From positions 186,001 through 250,000 of the forward strand of contig JACJYW010000004.1 in the NCBI GenBank assembly GCA_020635955.1: DNA of 64,000 nucleotides, given 5' to 3'. The stretch is from Crocinitomicaceae bacterium (GTDB lineage Bacteria; Bacteroidota; Bacteroidia; Flavobacteriales_D; Crocinitomicaceae). The notes under the pieces were generated by a model, which saw only the letters and a program-made list of their open reading frames with translations, was not told the origin of the DNA and did no database searches. How positions within the stretch are numbered: the first letter of the stretch is position 1; the number at the start of each line of letters is the position of its first letter. Shown piece after piece: positions 1 through 7,987 of the stretch. The translations under genes were made by a program, and so were the position numbers.

Positions 1-756
1 ATAAGCTAAAGCGGGCTTAACCATTAGAAAATCTGCCCCTTCAGCTTCATCCAGTTCAGCTTCTCTAAGCGCCTCTTTTTTATTTGCCGGATTCATCTGA
101 TAAGTTTTCTTATCACCTGACTTTGGTGCAGAATCTAAAGCATCTCTGAAAGGACCATAAAAAGCACTGGCATACTTGGCAGTATAAGCCATGATCGAAA
201 CATGTTCAAAGCCATTATCATCAAGTGCTTCACGGATATACCCTACTCTTCCATCCATCATATCAGATGGTCCAATAATATCAATACCGGCTTGTGCCTG
301 AGCAACTGACATTTTTCCCAAAACAGGAAGCGTTTCGTCATTCAGGATCACCCCATTTTTAACGATACCGTCATGTCCATCACTGTTATAGGGATCCAAA
401 GCCACATCACTCATTAAAATAATGCCCGGAAACTGTTCTTTCAACGATCGAATGGCCTTCAGATAAAAATTATCCTCCACATAGCTGTAAGTTGCTGTTT
501 TATCCTTTAATTCTTCAGGAATTACGGGAAAAAGAACGAATGTTCTCAAGCCCAGTTCAACACAGATCTCTATCTCCCGTTTTATTCCATCCAAATTCAA
601 ACGATACAGATCAGGCAACGAAGAAATAGCCTCTCTTTCCACTGAGGTATTCGATAAGAATAATGGATAGATGAGATTGGACGGTCTTAGAACCGTTTCT
701 TCAACCATGGCTCTGATGGCTGGATGTTTTCTATTTCTTCTGGGCCGATTTAACAT
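1..756 (-). CDS. hemB: Delta-aminolevulinic acid dehydratase (porphobilinogen synthase), C-terminus cut by window edge
   Basis: Condenses two 5-aminolevulinate molecules to porphobilinogen in cytosolic haem synthesis. The 252 visible codons start at ATG 756 (MLNRPRRNRKHPAIRAMVEE) and run in frame to base 1. The metal-site region DVALDPYNSDGHDG, the first active-site lysine segment AYTAKYASAFYGPFR and the second lysine in MVKPALAY at the very edge are all present. The family is about 320-330 residues, so roughly 75 C-terminal residues lie outside the window. hemE sits at 42898, not next to it. The identification is firm; the far end is not seen. Confidence 0.96.
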   Translation of the reverse strand, partial: MLNRPRRNRKHPAIRAMVEETVLRPSNLIYPLFLSNTSVEREAISSLPDLYRLNLDGIKREIEICVELGLRTFVLFPVIPEELKDKTATYSYVEDNFYLKAIRSLKEQFPGIILMSDVALDPYNSDGHDGIVKNGVILNDETLPVLGKMSVAQAQAGIDIIGPSDMMDGRVGYIREALDDNGFEHVSIMAYTAKYASAFYGPFRDALDSAPKSGDKKTYQMNPANKKEALREAELDEAEGADFLMVKPALAY

Positions 757-891
757 ATTTACAATACAAAATTAAAGAATATTACTCATTTCATTTGCAT
801 TGGTTTCAAAGTAGTCCGATAAGCCTGTAAATTTGGGTTTAAATAATTTTTATTGATGGCTGAATTCCGTACGAGAATTCAATTATTTTTA

Positions 892-899
892 TAGCTTTG
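892..899 (+). promoter_or_regulatory. Candidate -7 promoter box
   Basis: TAGCTTTG fits the Bacteroidetes -7 consensus TAnnTTTG. It places transcription start near 905 and supports the ATG at 918 over the upstream TTG at 897, which lies inside the box. No clear -33 TTG was found at the usual distance. Confidence 0.5.
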
Positions 900-917
900 A
901 ACCAAATGTCTGCAAAT

Positions 918-1829
918 ATGAATTTTACGCCTAAAGCTTTATACTTACTTTTTATAAGTGCGTTAGTTGTTTCATGCGGTGGAGAGGGAATTGAAGTTGA
1001 TTCTGATGAGCATAACGACAATGAAGTAAATACAATTGATTCGGGATTAGATTCTGCCATGGCTATGAATACAGCTATCGGTGGAAAGATGTTTAGTATC
1101 CCTTCTCCTATCCAAATGGTCACTATGATCAAGTCAACAGATGCTACATTCAATGAAACATTGTTGACCGATCCTGAAAGTGTTGCGAACTATACAACGG
1201 AATATAAAAGAGCTATAAACATGGGTGTTTATGGTGCTGATCTGGGTTACGCTACCATTTATGAAAACAACACCAAAGCTGTTTCTTACTTGTCATCTAT
1301 CGAGAAATTGTCAGATGAATTAGGAATTGCAGGAGCCTTTGATCAGGATCTATTGGAGCGTTTTATTGAGAATGGAAACAACCAGGATTCAATGTTGGTG
1401 ATCATGTCTGAAGGTTACCGTGAAGGTGATAAATTCCTGAAAGACAATGAAGAGCATGATGTAGCTACTTTGATCCTTACAGGTGGATGGATTGAAGGAA
1501 TGTACTTCGCAGCCATCAGTTATGAAGAAACTAAGAATCAGGAAATTGCTAATCGTATTGGTGAGCAAAAAACAGGTTTAAAAACCATCATAGATCTACT
1601 TGAAGATTACAATACAGATGATTTTTACACTACCCTTATCAACGACCTGAAAGATCTTAAAACTGAATTTGACAAGATCGAATTCAACTACACCTATGTT
1701 GAGCCAATCCATGATGAGGCTATCAAACAAACCACGATCAAAAGTAAGTCATCAGTGATCATTGATGCGCCAGTACTTAAAAGTATCATAGCAAAAGTTA
1801 AGACAATCAGAAACGGATTAATCGGATAA
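918..1829 (+). CDS. Predicted lipoprotein of unknown function
   Basis: A 303-residue protein with a hydrophobic leader ending in a lipobox (ALVVSC, Cys about residue 20), then an acidic stretch rich in Asp and Glu and a helical body. Start chosen at ATG 918 because the -7-like box TAGCTTTG ends at 899; ATG 906 is in frame but would leave almost no leader. Its stop is one base from the next gene, so it is probably co-transcribed with the 1831 gene and the ABC transporter at 2284. The body (roughly residues 55-300) looks all-alpha. I do not recognise a characterised family; a lipoprotein partner of the transporter is inference from context. Confidence 0.75.
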   Translation: MNFTPKALYLLFISALVVSCGGEGIEVDSDEHNDNEVNTIDSGLDSAMAMNTAIGGKMFSIPSPIQMVTMIKSTDATFNETLLTDPESVANYTTEYKRAINMGVYGADLGYATIYENNTKAVSYLSSIEKLSDELGIAGAFDQDLLERFIENGNNQDSMLVIMSEGYREGDKFLKDNEEHDVATLILTGGWIEGMYFAAISYEETKNQEIANRIGEQKTGLKTIIDLLEDYNTDDFYTTLINDLKDLKTEFDKIEFNYTYVEPIHDEAIKQTTIKSKSSVIIDAPVLKSIIAKVKTIRNGLIG

Positions 1830-1830
1830 T

Positions 1831-2262
1831 ATGAAAAAAGGAATTTTATTACTAGCAATCGCATTGATCTCGTTTGTAGCTAAAAGTCAGGAGTGTGACT
1901 CATTAGTGAACCTTTGCTACCAGTATTTGGCAAAAGATTCGAAAAAAGGAAAAGTATTCATCTCTGACGGGCAGGTTTATCAGGCATTTGTTGATGCTGA
2001 ACAATCAGCTGAGTTCAAAGTAACATTCTATGGTGGTTCTTTATACAGAATTGCCACTACTGCAGGGAAAAAAGACAATTATGTGATCTTCAATGTCTAT
2101 GACGAAGAGAGAAACCTGTTGTTCTCTAATGCAGACTATGACAATCAACCCTACTGGGATTTTAAAATTGATAACACATTAGATGTTTATGTAGAGGCTT
2201 ATTTGGATATCGATAAAAAAGTATCCGGATGTTTAGTCGTACTTATTGGTTTCAACAAATAG
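1831..2262 (+). CDS. Small secreted protein of unknown function
   Basis: A 143-residue protein with a clear signal peptide (MKKGILLLAIALISFVAKSQ), probably cleaved after the Gln, and a mature domain of about 120 residues predicted to be beta-rich (alternating short hydrophobic strands such as YRIATTAG and YVIFNVYDEERNLLF). Three cysteines are visible (ECDSLVNLC near the N-terminus, and one in SGCLVVL). It starts one base after the upstream lipoprotein and ends 21 bases before the ABC transporter, so the three genes look like an operon. I do not recognise a family; a periplasmic accessory role to the transporter is inference. Confidence 0.75.
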   Translation: MKKGILLLAIALISFVAKSQECDSLVNLCYQYLAKDSKKGKVFISDGQVYQAFVDAEQSAEFKVTFYGGSLYRIATTAGKKDNYVIFNVYDEERNLLFSNADYDNQPYWDFKIDNTLDVYVEAYLDIDKKVSGCLVVLIGFNK

Positions 2263-2283
2263 ACCAATTACACTGCTTATTAA

Positions 2284-5200
2284 ATGAGTGAAAGAATATT
2301 AAAAGCCTTGATGCAACTCTTTGCAATTATTGCAAGGGTTGATGAGGAAATAGATAGCCAGGAACCCACCACTTCGGGTGAAGGTAGAAAGATCGTTGAA
2401 TCCTTTCTTAGTCAGGAGCTAAGTTCAGCTGCTGTACATGAATACCTTGATCTTTTTGATGAATTCCTTATCTCTTTCCAGGGAGGTTCTAAAAAGAAAG
2501 ACGGAAAACGTAAGAAAACGTCTGTTCACTCTGTAAAAGTTCTTCGTATTTGTACTCAGATCAATGAAGAACTTGCTCAAAGACAAAAGATCATTGTACT
2601 TGTTCGAATTCTTGAGTTTATCAACGCTAATGAGATCGTTGATGAACAAGAACTTGAATTTGCTCAAACCGTGGCAGACACCTTTAACGTGTCCATGGAT
2701 GAGTACAACATCATTAAAGAATTTGTTGAGGCTCCTCTTAGTAAGATCCTTGACAACGAAGACATGTTGTATGTTACCGCTAATAAAACGGAGAACTTTC
2801 AGCATGCAAAACACATCTATTCTGAAGGAATTGAAGGTCAGATCAGGGTATTAAAGATCCCTAGTGTAAACTTTCATTTCTTTAAATATCTGGGAACAGC
2901 TGAGTTGAACCTTAATGGTCAGCCATTGCTGCAAGGTAGACACGTGATCCTGAACCAGGGAAGTTCCATTCGATCTTCAAGGGTTCAACCGATCTACTAT
3001 TCAGATATCATTGGTGCGTTCCTATCTGACCACACGGCAACTAAGATCGTTTTCAAAACTGAACATGTAGTATACAAGTTCAAAGGTGGAAAAATTGGTC
3101 TTCACGACTTCAACTTTGCAGAGGAGTCTGGTTCCCTGTTAGGGATCATGGGAGGTTCAGGTGCAGGTAAATCTACCTTGTTGAACGTATTGAACGGTAA
3201 CTACACTCCTGCTGAAGGCAAAGTAACCATCAATGGGATAGATATCCACCATGACAAAGGAAAAATTGAAGGGGTTATTGGATATGTATCTCAGGATGAC
3301 CTTTTAATTGAAGAACTTACAGTATTCCAAAATCTATTCTACAATGCAAAATTATGCTTCGGTGGAATGGATGATAAGCAAATTGCAAAACGCGTATTAA
3401 AAACATTATCATCTTTAGGTCTTTATGAAACAAAGGACCTGAAAGTTGGTTCTCCATTGGAAAAAACCATTTCAGGGGGTCAAAGAAAGCGTTTGAACAT
3501 TGCTTTGGAGTTGATCCGTGAGCCATCTGTTTTATTTGTGGATGAGCCAACATCAGGATTATCTTCCAGAGACTCAGAGAACATCATGGACCTTTTGAAG
3601 GAATTGGCTTTGAAAGGGAAATTAGTATTCGTTGTAATTCACCAGCCATCATCTGACATCTTTAAGATGTTCGATAAACTATTGATCCTGGATGTTGGAG
3701 GTTACCCTATTTACAACGGTAACCCTGTTGATGGGGTGATGTACTTTAAAAAGTGTATTCACCACGTTAAATCAGATGAAAGTGAATGTCCTGTTTGTGG
3801 TAACGTAAACCCTGAACAGATCTTTAACATCATTGAATCTAAGGTTGTTGACGAATACGGTAATCAGACGCAACATAGAAAGATCAGTCCTAAAGAGTGG
3901 AATGATTCTTACAGAGAATTGTTGGAGCCAACTATTGCCAAAATAGATGACGCCAATGAAATTCCGGAAAGCACATTCAAAAAACCGGGATGGATCAAGC
4001 AATTCAGAGTTTATTTTATCAGAGATGTATTGTCTAAATTAACTAACAGACAATACATGATGATCAACTTGCTGGAAGCACCTGCTTTGGCATTTATATT
4101 GGCATTCTTTGTTAAGTTCTACAACTTGCAGGACGGTGTTGAATATACGTTCAGAGAAAATCAGAACATCCCTCCATTCATCTTTATTGCGGTGATCGTG
4201 GCCTTGTTTATTGGTTTGACGGTTGCGGCCGAAGAGATCATCAAAGATCAAAAGATCTTAAAAAGAGAATCATTCCTGAACCTGAGCAAAGGTTCATACC
4301 TGGCTTCTAAGATCACCATCATGTTCATCATTTCAACGGTACAGATGTGGTTGTTCGTATTGGTTGGAAACTTTATTCTTGAAATTCAGGGTATGTGGTG
4401 GCAATACTGGATGGTATTGTTCTCTCTATCATGTTTTGCGAACTTGTTAGGTTTGAACATTTCTGCCAGCTTCAACTCAGTAAAGGTTATTTACATCTTG
4501 ATTCCTATTCTGATCATTCCTCAGTTATTGTTCAGTGGTGTGATCGTTAAGTTCGATAAACTGAATCCATTATTTGGAGATGAAAGTGCTGTACCATTGA
4601 TCGGTAACGTAATGGCCTCCAGATGGGCGTATGAAGCAATGGCAGTTACTCAATTCAAGGATAACGAATACAGTGAGATCTTCTTTGAATATGAGAAGAA
4701 GAAGAGTTTTGCTACCTGGAAGAAAGATTACTGGTTGCAGGAACTAAATAATCGCCTTGATTTCATTAAGATCAATCAGGATGATCCTGAAAAGAAAGCC
4801 GAAACGGAACAAGCTTTATTGGTGATCAAAAATGAAGTAGAACGTGAAGAGAACTTCATTCAAAATCTTGTTTGTAAAGATTGTAAAGAGAATTTGACCA
4901 TTGATAAGTTCTCTGAAGAGACTTACGGAAATGTAAAGGATTACTTAACCATCCTTAAAACGCATTACAAATCTATTGTTGATACCAATAGAGTAAGGAT
5001 TGACAAGAAAAATAATGAGATCATAGATAAATATGGTAAGGAAAAGTACCTGGAATTGGTGAATAATAACACCAATGAAGCCTTAGAACAATTCGCAACC
5101 AATAAAACCGAATTGACCAAGGTGGTAGAATCTAATGGATACCTGATCCAAAAATCAGATCCTATCTATTTAGATCCTTACGATAAATACTTCTGGCATG

Positions 5201-5388
5201 CACATTTCTATGCTCCTAGAAAGAAGATCAAGATGTTAGGAATATATGTTCCAACCTATTGGGCAAACATTGCTGTAATATGGATCATGTCATTATTCCT
5301 GATCGTTACCTTGTATTTTGATGCTTTGAAAAAGCTACTGGATGGTATGGAAAAACTGTTCGCTAGATTGAAATTCAAAAAATCATAG
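2284..5388 (+). CDS. ABCG-type ABC transporter (fused ATPase-permease) with N-terminal TerB-like domain
   Basis: A 1034-residue half-transporter of the ABCG/White-like layout (ATPase before membrane domain). Residues 1-150 are helical and acidic and resemble a TerB-type domain; 160-260 form a beta-rich region before the ATPase. Walker A GGSGAGKST is at residues 290-298, signature ISGGQ at 396-400, Walker B FVDEP with D420/E421. Hydrophobic spans start near residue 600 (MINLLEAPALAFILAFF, FIFIAVIVALFIGLTVAA) and one lies at the C-terminus. Two Cys-pair motifs (CPVCGNVNP about residue 503; CKDCKENL about 863) could bind zinc. The large soluble segment at about 790-990 is unusual. Substrate unknown. 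Two exported proteins are encoded directly upstream. Confidence 0.88.
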   Translation: MSERILKALMQLFAIIARVDEEIDSQEPTTSGEGRKIVESFLSQELSSAAVHEYLDLFDEFLISFQGGSKKKDGKRKKTSVHSVKVLRICTQINEELAQRQKIIVLVRILEFINANEIVDEQELEFAQTVADTFNVSMDEYNIIKEFVEAPLSKILDNEDMLYVTANKTENFQHAKHIYSEGIEGQIRVLKIPSVNFHFFKYLGTAELNLNGQPLLQGRHVILNQGSSIRSSRVQPIYYSDIIGAFLSDHTATKIVFKTEHVVYKFKGGKIGLHDFNFAEESGSLLGIMGGSGAGKSTLLNVLNGNYTPAEGKVTINGIDIHHDKGKIEGVIGYVSQDDLLIEELTVFQNLFYNAKLCFGGMDDKQIAKRVLKTLSSLGLYETKDLKVGSPLEKTISGGQRKRLNIALELIREPSVLFVDEPTSGLSSRDSENIMDLLKELALKGKLVFVVIHQPSSDIFKMFDKLLILDVGGYPIYNGNPVDGVMYFKKCIHHVKSDESECPVCGNVNPEQIFNIIESKVVDEYGNQTQHRKISPKEWNDSYRELLEPTIAKIDDANEIPESTFKKPGWIKQFRVYFIRDVLSKLTNRQYMMINLLEAPALAFILAFFVKFYNLQDGVEYTFRENQNIPPFIFIAVIVALFIGLTVAAEEIIKDQKILKRESFLNLSKGSYLASKITIMFIISTVQMWLFVLVGNFILEIQGMWWQYWMVLFSLSCFANLLGLNISASFNSVKVIYILIPILIIPQLLFSGVIVKFDKLNPLFGDESAVPLIGNVMASRWAYEAMAVTQFKDNEYSEIFFEYEKKKSFATWKKDYWLQELNNRLDFIKINQDDPEKKAETEQALLVIKNEVEREENFIQNLVCKDCKENLTIDKFSEETYGNVKDYLTILKTHYKSIVDTNRVRIDKKNNEIIDKYGKEKYLELVNNNTNEALEQFATNKTELTKVVESNGYLIQKSDPIYLDPYDKYFWHAHFYAPRKKIKMLGIYVPTYWANIAVIWIMSLFLIVTLYFDALKKLLDGMEKLFARLKFKKS

Positions 5389-5421
5389 TCCAAAGGGGAT
5401 TATCTTTCAAAAAAAAAGGTT

Positions 5422-5429
5422 TAAATTTG
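5422..5429 (+). promoter_or_regulatory. -7 promoter box of tRNA-His
   Basis: TAAATTTG matches TAnnTTTG exactly, about 50 bases before the tRNA. Confidence 0.6.
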
Positions 5430-5477
5430 CCCACTCAAATCTAAAAAATGGTCTTAGGACGCTAGATTTGTAGACAT

Positions 5478-5552
5478 GGTGGTTGTAGCTCAGTTGGTTA
5501 GAGCGCCTGATTGTGGTTCAGGAGGTCGTCGGTTCGAACCCGATCTTCCACC
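5478..5552 (+). tRNA. tRNA-His (anticodon GUG)
   Basis: All arms fold: D stem GCUC/GAGC, anticodon stem CCUGA/UCAGG with loop UUGUGGU (anticodon GUG), T stem GUCGG/CCGAU. The His-specific extra G (5478) opposite C73 (5552) is encoded. The acceptor stem is GUGGUUG against CUUCCAC, which leaves two adjacent U-U mismatches (5-68 and 6-67); this is odd for a functional tRNA. CCA is not encoded. A terminator follows at 5559. Part of the gene is duplicated at 5686. Confidence 0.9.
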
Positions 5553-5611
5553 CTTATAAAGCTTCACGTTAAACGTGGGGCTTTTTTTTTGACCACAATC
5601 AGGCGCTCGCC
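5516..5611 (+). repeat. Repeat unit copy 1: tRNA-His 3' half, terminator and inverted anticodon arm
   Basis: A ~95-base block repeated at 5686-5780 with a few substitutions and one 1-base indel. It holds the tRNA-His 3' half, the hairpin terminator, then bases 5591-5608, whose reverse complement matches the tRNA's own anticodon arm (5501-5518) at 17 of 18 positions. The 74 bases between the copies contain small hairpins (ATCCGC..GCGGAT, CATGC..GCATG) and no gene. Confidence 0.75.
5559..5590 (+). terminator. Rho-independent terminator after tRNA-His
   Basis: Twelve-base stem AAGCTTCACGTT / AACGTGGGGCTT (two G-U pairs) followed by a run of T. Confidence 0.85.
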
Positions 5612-5685
5612 AGCACGCTCCTTCGCTTTTTTATCCGCTTTTCGCGGATACGCTCAGTCTTCGTCATGCTGTCGCATGCCTCTTA

Positions 5686-5722
5686 GTTCAGGAGGTCGTC
5701 GGTTCGAACCCGATCTTCCACC
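5686..5722 (+). pseudogene. tRNA-His 3'-half fragment (duplicate)
   Basis: Identical to the tRNA-His 3' end (5516-5552, from the end of the anticodon loop through C73) but lacking the acceptor 5' strand, D arm and anticodon, so it cannot be a tRNA. It carries its own copy of the terminator (5728-5759) and of the inverted anticodon-arm segment (5760-5777). Such 3'-end duplications are typical footprints of integration at tRNA genes, but tandem duplication would look the same. Confidence 0.8.
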
Positions 5723-5727
5723 CTTAG

Positions 5728-5759
5728 AAGCTTCACGTTAAACGTGAGGCTTTTTTTTT
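5728..5759 (+). terminator. Second copy of the tRNA-His terminator
   Basis: Stem AAGCTTCACGTT / AACGTGAGGCTT and a T run, part of the duplicated block. Confidence 0.7.
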
Positions 5760-5867
5760 GACCACAATCAGGCGCTCGCCTACCCTCTTTTCAATACGGA
5801 AAATACGTTTATATCTATCTACAAACGTCTATACCCGTTTAATAGTGAATTTTATTCCCGATATTTA

Positions 5868-5907
5868 GGTGAATAAAGTTAACAGTGACTTTATTTGTTA
5901 GTTATGG
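5868..5907 (+). repeat. attC0: short degenerate attC-like (or attI-like) site opening the array
   Basis: Inverted repeat AATAAAGT (5872-5879) / ACTTTATT (5888-5895), a short spacer, then the core GTTATGG at 5901. The right arm has the same length and layout as the right arms of the other sites. The left end is not clear. It supplies the start bases of cassette 1. Confidence 0.5.
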
Positions 5908-5929
5908 GTAATTGCCCAATAACAGCTCT

Positions 5930-6352
5930 CTAATGGTCGGAATCTTCATATTCCTCTTTCCGAACAACATTACCCATTTCGTCATAAACAACTAATTTCT
6001 TCAATTTTCCACTTGGATAATAGCTGTAAGAATTACCGACAGTTGTTTCGTCTCTTTTTGTGATTTGCAATTGAACATTGCCAGTTGGAAAGAAGTAGTA
6101 TACTGAATCGACCTTGTCATCATTTATGAATTCAGTTCCGGAATCATAATATACTATCTTTTTAGAATAACTTCCATCCTCATTAAATTCTGAATAGACC
6201 CCAACTTCTTCATTTTGTTTTACAAAAAACTCAACTTTTAGCTTTCCTGATGGGTAGTAATAACGGACTGTATCAACTCTGCTCGAATCATTTGATTGAG
6301 CAGCTACTTGAAAGGGAATCATTAACAGCAACAATATCACTTGTCGGATCAT
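5930..6352 (-). CDS. Secreted MORN/YwqK-like repeat protein in cassette 1, reversed orientation
   Basis: A 140-residue protein with signal peptide MIRQVILLLLMIPFQVAAQ and four repeats of the YYPSGKLK type (VRYYYPSGKLK, VYYFFPTGNVQ, YSYYPSGKLKK and a weaker one near EFNEDGSYSKK). These resemble the MORN-like repeats of the YwqK 'antitoxin' family, also seen in the proteins at 54781 and 56058. I chose ATG 6352; the frame stays open to 6439, but that extension runs into the attC palindrome and is not credible. The gene runs against the usual direction of cassette genes. The function is unknown; the YwqK name implies nothing proven. Confidence 0.72.
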   Translation of the reverse strand: MIRQVILLLLMIPFQVAAQSNDSSRVDTVRYYYPSGKLKVEFFVKQNEEVGVYSEFNEDGSYSKKIVYYDSGTEFINDDKVDSVYYFFPTGNVQLQITKRDETTVGNSYSYYPSGKLKKLVVYDEMGNVVRKEEYEDSDH

Positions 6353-6393
6353 ACCATAATGTATGAAAAGTAATTCACCAGAGCAAAAAACTA

Positions 6394-6561
6394 CCCATAA
6401 CATAATAGCTAAAGCCAACGTCCGACCCTTGGCCGGCACGCTTTTCGCCCATTACGTGTCCATAATCCGGGCGGCCATCTCGGTCGGACAGCCAGAGTCC
6501 GGGATTTTTTGCCTACACACTTCGCACGCAATAAATTGCTAGCTTTAGCCTAACGTTGTGT
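6394..6561 (+). repeat. attC-like site A (about 168 bp)
   Basis: Left end CCCATAAC (6394-6401) then ATAATAG spacer and CTAAAGC; right arm GCTAGCTTTAGCC, spacer, core GTTGTGT (6555-6561). The left end mirrors the start of cassette 1 at 5901. The long central part contains small hairpins and the phrase CGCACGCAATAAATTGCTAG shared with site E. Confidence 0.75.
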
Positions 6562-6622
6562 GTAATTGACTATAGGACTGAATAATAGAGAATTTTCAGT
6601 TAACGCTTCAATTGAATTATTG

Positions 6623-7183
6623 ATGGAACTTAATGATTGGAAAAATAGAGATGCATTTCAAAAAGCGATAGGTCACTTCTCTATTGAATTTTCACGGCTT
6701 GAATTAGGTGTTACTGAATTAGCATCTTTTTCGATTGACGACATTCGCTATTGGCAGGTAGAATTTAAAAATGTATTTGGTCTGAGTCTGGAAGTTAAAA
6801 GAGATCTTGTTAAAAAGTTTATCAAAAAGGAGATTCCAGATATCTATCCGACATGGAAGAGCATTAATGAACAAATTGGGCTATTAAATCATGAGAGAAG
6901 GCATTTAATTCATGGGACTGGTGAATCTTATCTTTTCCACACCAAAATGACTACTACCATAAAAAATAATGGTATAGTAGAATCCAAAACCTATACTATT
7001 TCCGACATAAAGAGCATTACCAACCGAGTTGCACATGTAAATACTGGTGAACATGGAATTCTTGGTTCATTCAATACGGAATTTAAAACAGCGGCGATCA
7101 ATTGGTATAATCAAAATGCAGCTAGGCATGAACGCATTGTTTATAAGGTTAATAATGATATCGTGACTGATTGGAAAGGATAA
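6623..7183 (+). CDS. Unknown protein with a HEPN-like Rx4H motif (cassette 2, gene 1)
   Basis: About 186 residues, predicted mostly helical in its first half. A segment around NHERRHLIHG contains R-x4-H followed by Gly, reminiscent of the catalytic RNase motif of HEPN domains (established for that superfamily; its presence here is inferred from the motif and helicity alone). No signal peptide or membrane segment. Start is uncertain: ATG 6623 is the first ATG; an in-frame TTG at 6566 would begin inside the conserved cassette-start sequence TAATTG. It shares its cassette with the SatD-like and DUF3307 genes but is separated from them by the operator array at 7191-7268, so it may be a separate transcript. 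Confidence 0.6.
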   Translation: MELNDWKNRDAFQKAIGHFSIEFSRLELGVTELASFSIDDIRYWQVEFKNVFGLSLEVKRDLVKKFIKKEIPDIYPTWKSINEQIGLLNHERRHLIHGTGESYLFHTKMTTTIKNNGIVESKTYTISDIKSITNRVAHVNTGEHGILGSFNTEFKTAAINWYNQNAARHERIVYKVNNDIVTDWKG

Positions 7184-7190
7184 ATTTATT

Positions 7191-7268
7191 TATCGTATTC
7201 AAAACCGATATACATTATTTATCGGCTCCTGAAACGATATCCTGTATTTATCGTATTATAAACCGATA
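7191..7268 (+). promoter_or_regulatory. Three regularly spaced 20-bp operators, TATCG-N10-CGATA
   Basis: Inverted repeats TATCG-N10-CGATA lie at 7191-7210, 7220-7239 and 7249-7268. Each is exactly 20 bp and each begins exactly 29 bp after the previous one; the four bases before every site are TATT. They end 20 bases before the ATG at 7289. Period, symmetry and position suggest repeated operators for a dimeric DNA-binding protein; the SatD-like product, with a predicted C-terminal helix-turn-helix, is the obvious candidate (inference). Confidence 0.75.
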
Positions 7269-7288
7269 ATTATTTATACTTTTAAACA

Positions 7289-7987
7289 ATGAAAGCATCA
7301 GTAATATCCGGTGATATAATTGCTTCAACGCACTTAACTCTCAATGATAGAGAAATAATAGAAAAGAGTCTAAGAGGATATTTTAGACATTTAACTGAAA
7401 ATTATAATTGTTACTGTCGCCTAATAAAAGGTGATTATATTGAAATTATAGTACCTGAACCAAGTCAAGGTCTTAGAATAGCACTTGCCTTAAAAGCATA
7501 TATCAAATCCATAAAAATTTCGAAAATTACTTTGGCAAGAAGAGACAGAATGGTTGACCTTTATAAAAAACATGGAATTCGAGTTGCCTTAGGGTATGGG
7601 GAACTAACAACAATAAATCGAGAGAAAGGAATTATTGATGGTGAGGCCATCTATTTAACAGGTAGAAGATTAAGTGAACAATCTACTCATGGATATCATG
7701 AAAGAATTGTTGTCAAAGAAACACTTTTCTTTGACTCAAATCACCAAGAATTAAATATTCACATGCAGCCAATAATAAGTCTTCTAGATGTTCTTCTCTA
7801 CAAAGCTACTCCCAAACAATCTCAAGTACTACATTACAAGCTGATGAATAATTCAGAAAAAGATATTTCTAAAAAGCTTAGGGTAGTACAATCCGTTATC
7901 AATCAACACTCAACAAGTGTAGGCTGGAATGCAATAGAAAGTACCGTTGAGTATTATGAATGGTTATTAAGAAACATGAAATTATGA
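7289..7987 (+). CDS. SatD family protein: cyclase-like N-terminal domain and C-terminal HTH (cassette 2, gene 2)
   Basis: A 232-residue soluble protein. Residues 1-150 follow the order of class III nucleotide cyclase motifs: VISGDIIAST with D9 (compare DIVGST), LIKGDYIEIIVPEP with D49, an amphipathic helix LRIALALKAYIK, GIRVALGYGEL, then DGEAIYLTGRRLSEQ. Both metal-type aspartates are kept. Residues about 170-225 (KQSQVLHYKLMNN to GWNAIESTVEYYEWLL) look like a helix-turn-helix. The pattern agrees with the SatD family, named after an acid-tolerance locus in Streptococcus mutans. Its start is fixed by the operators just upstream. It overlaps the DUF3307 gene by ATGA. Catalytic activity is not shown. 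Confidence 0.75.
   Translation: MKASVISGDIIASTHLTLNDREIIEKSLRGYFRHLTENYNCYCRLIKGDYIEIIVPEPSQGLRIALALKAYIKSIKISKITLARRDRMVDLYKKHGIRVALGYGELTTINREKGIIDGEAIYLTGRRLSEQSTHGYHERIVVKETLFFDSNHQELNIHMQPIISLLDVLLYKATPKQSQVLHYKLMNNSEKDISKKLRVVQSVINQHSTSVGWNAIESTVEYYEWLLRNMKL

Noticed and set aside
5511..5741. 76-residue open frame
   Set aside because: It overlaps tRNA-His, its terminator and the duplicated block; the reading is an artefact of the repeats.
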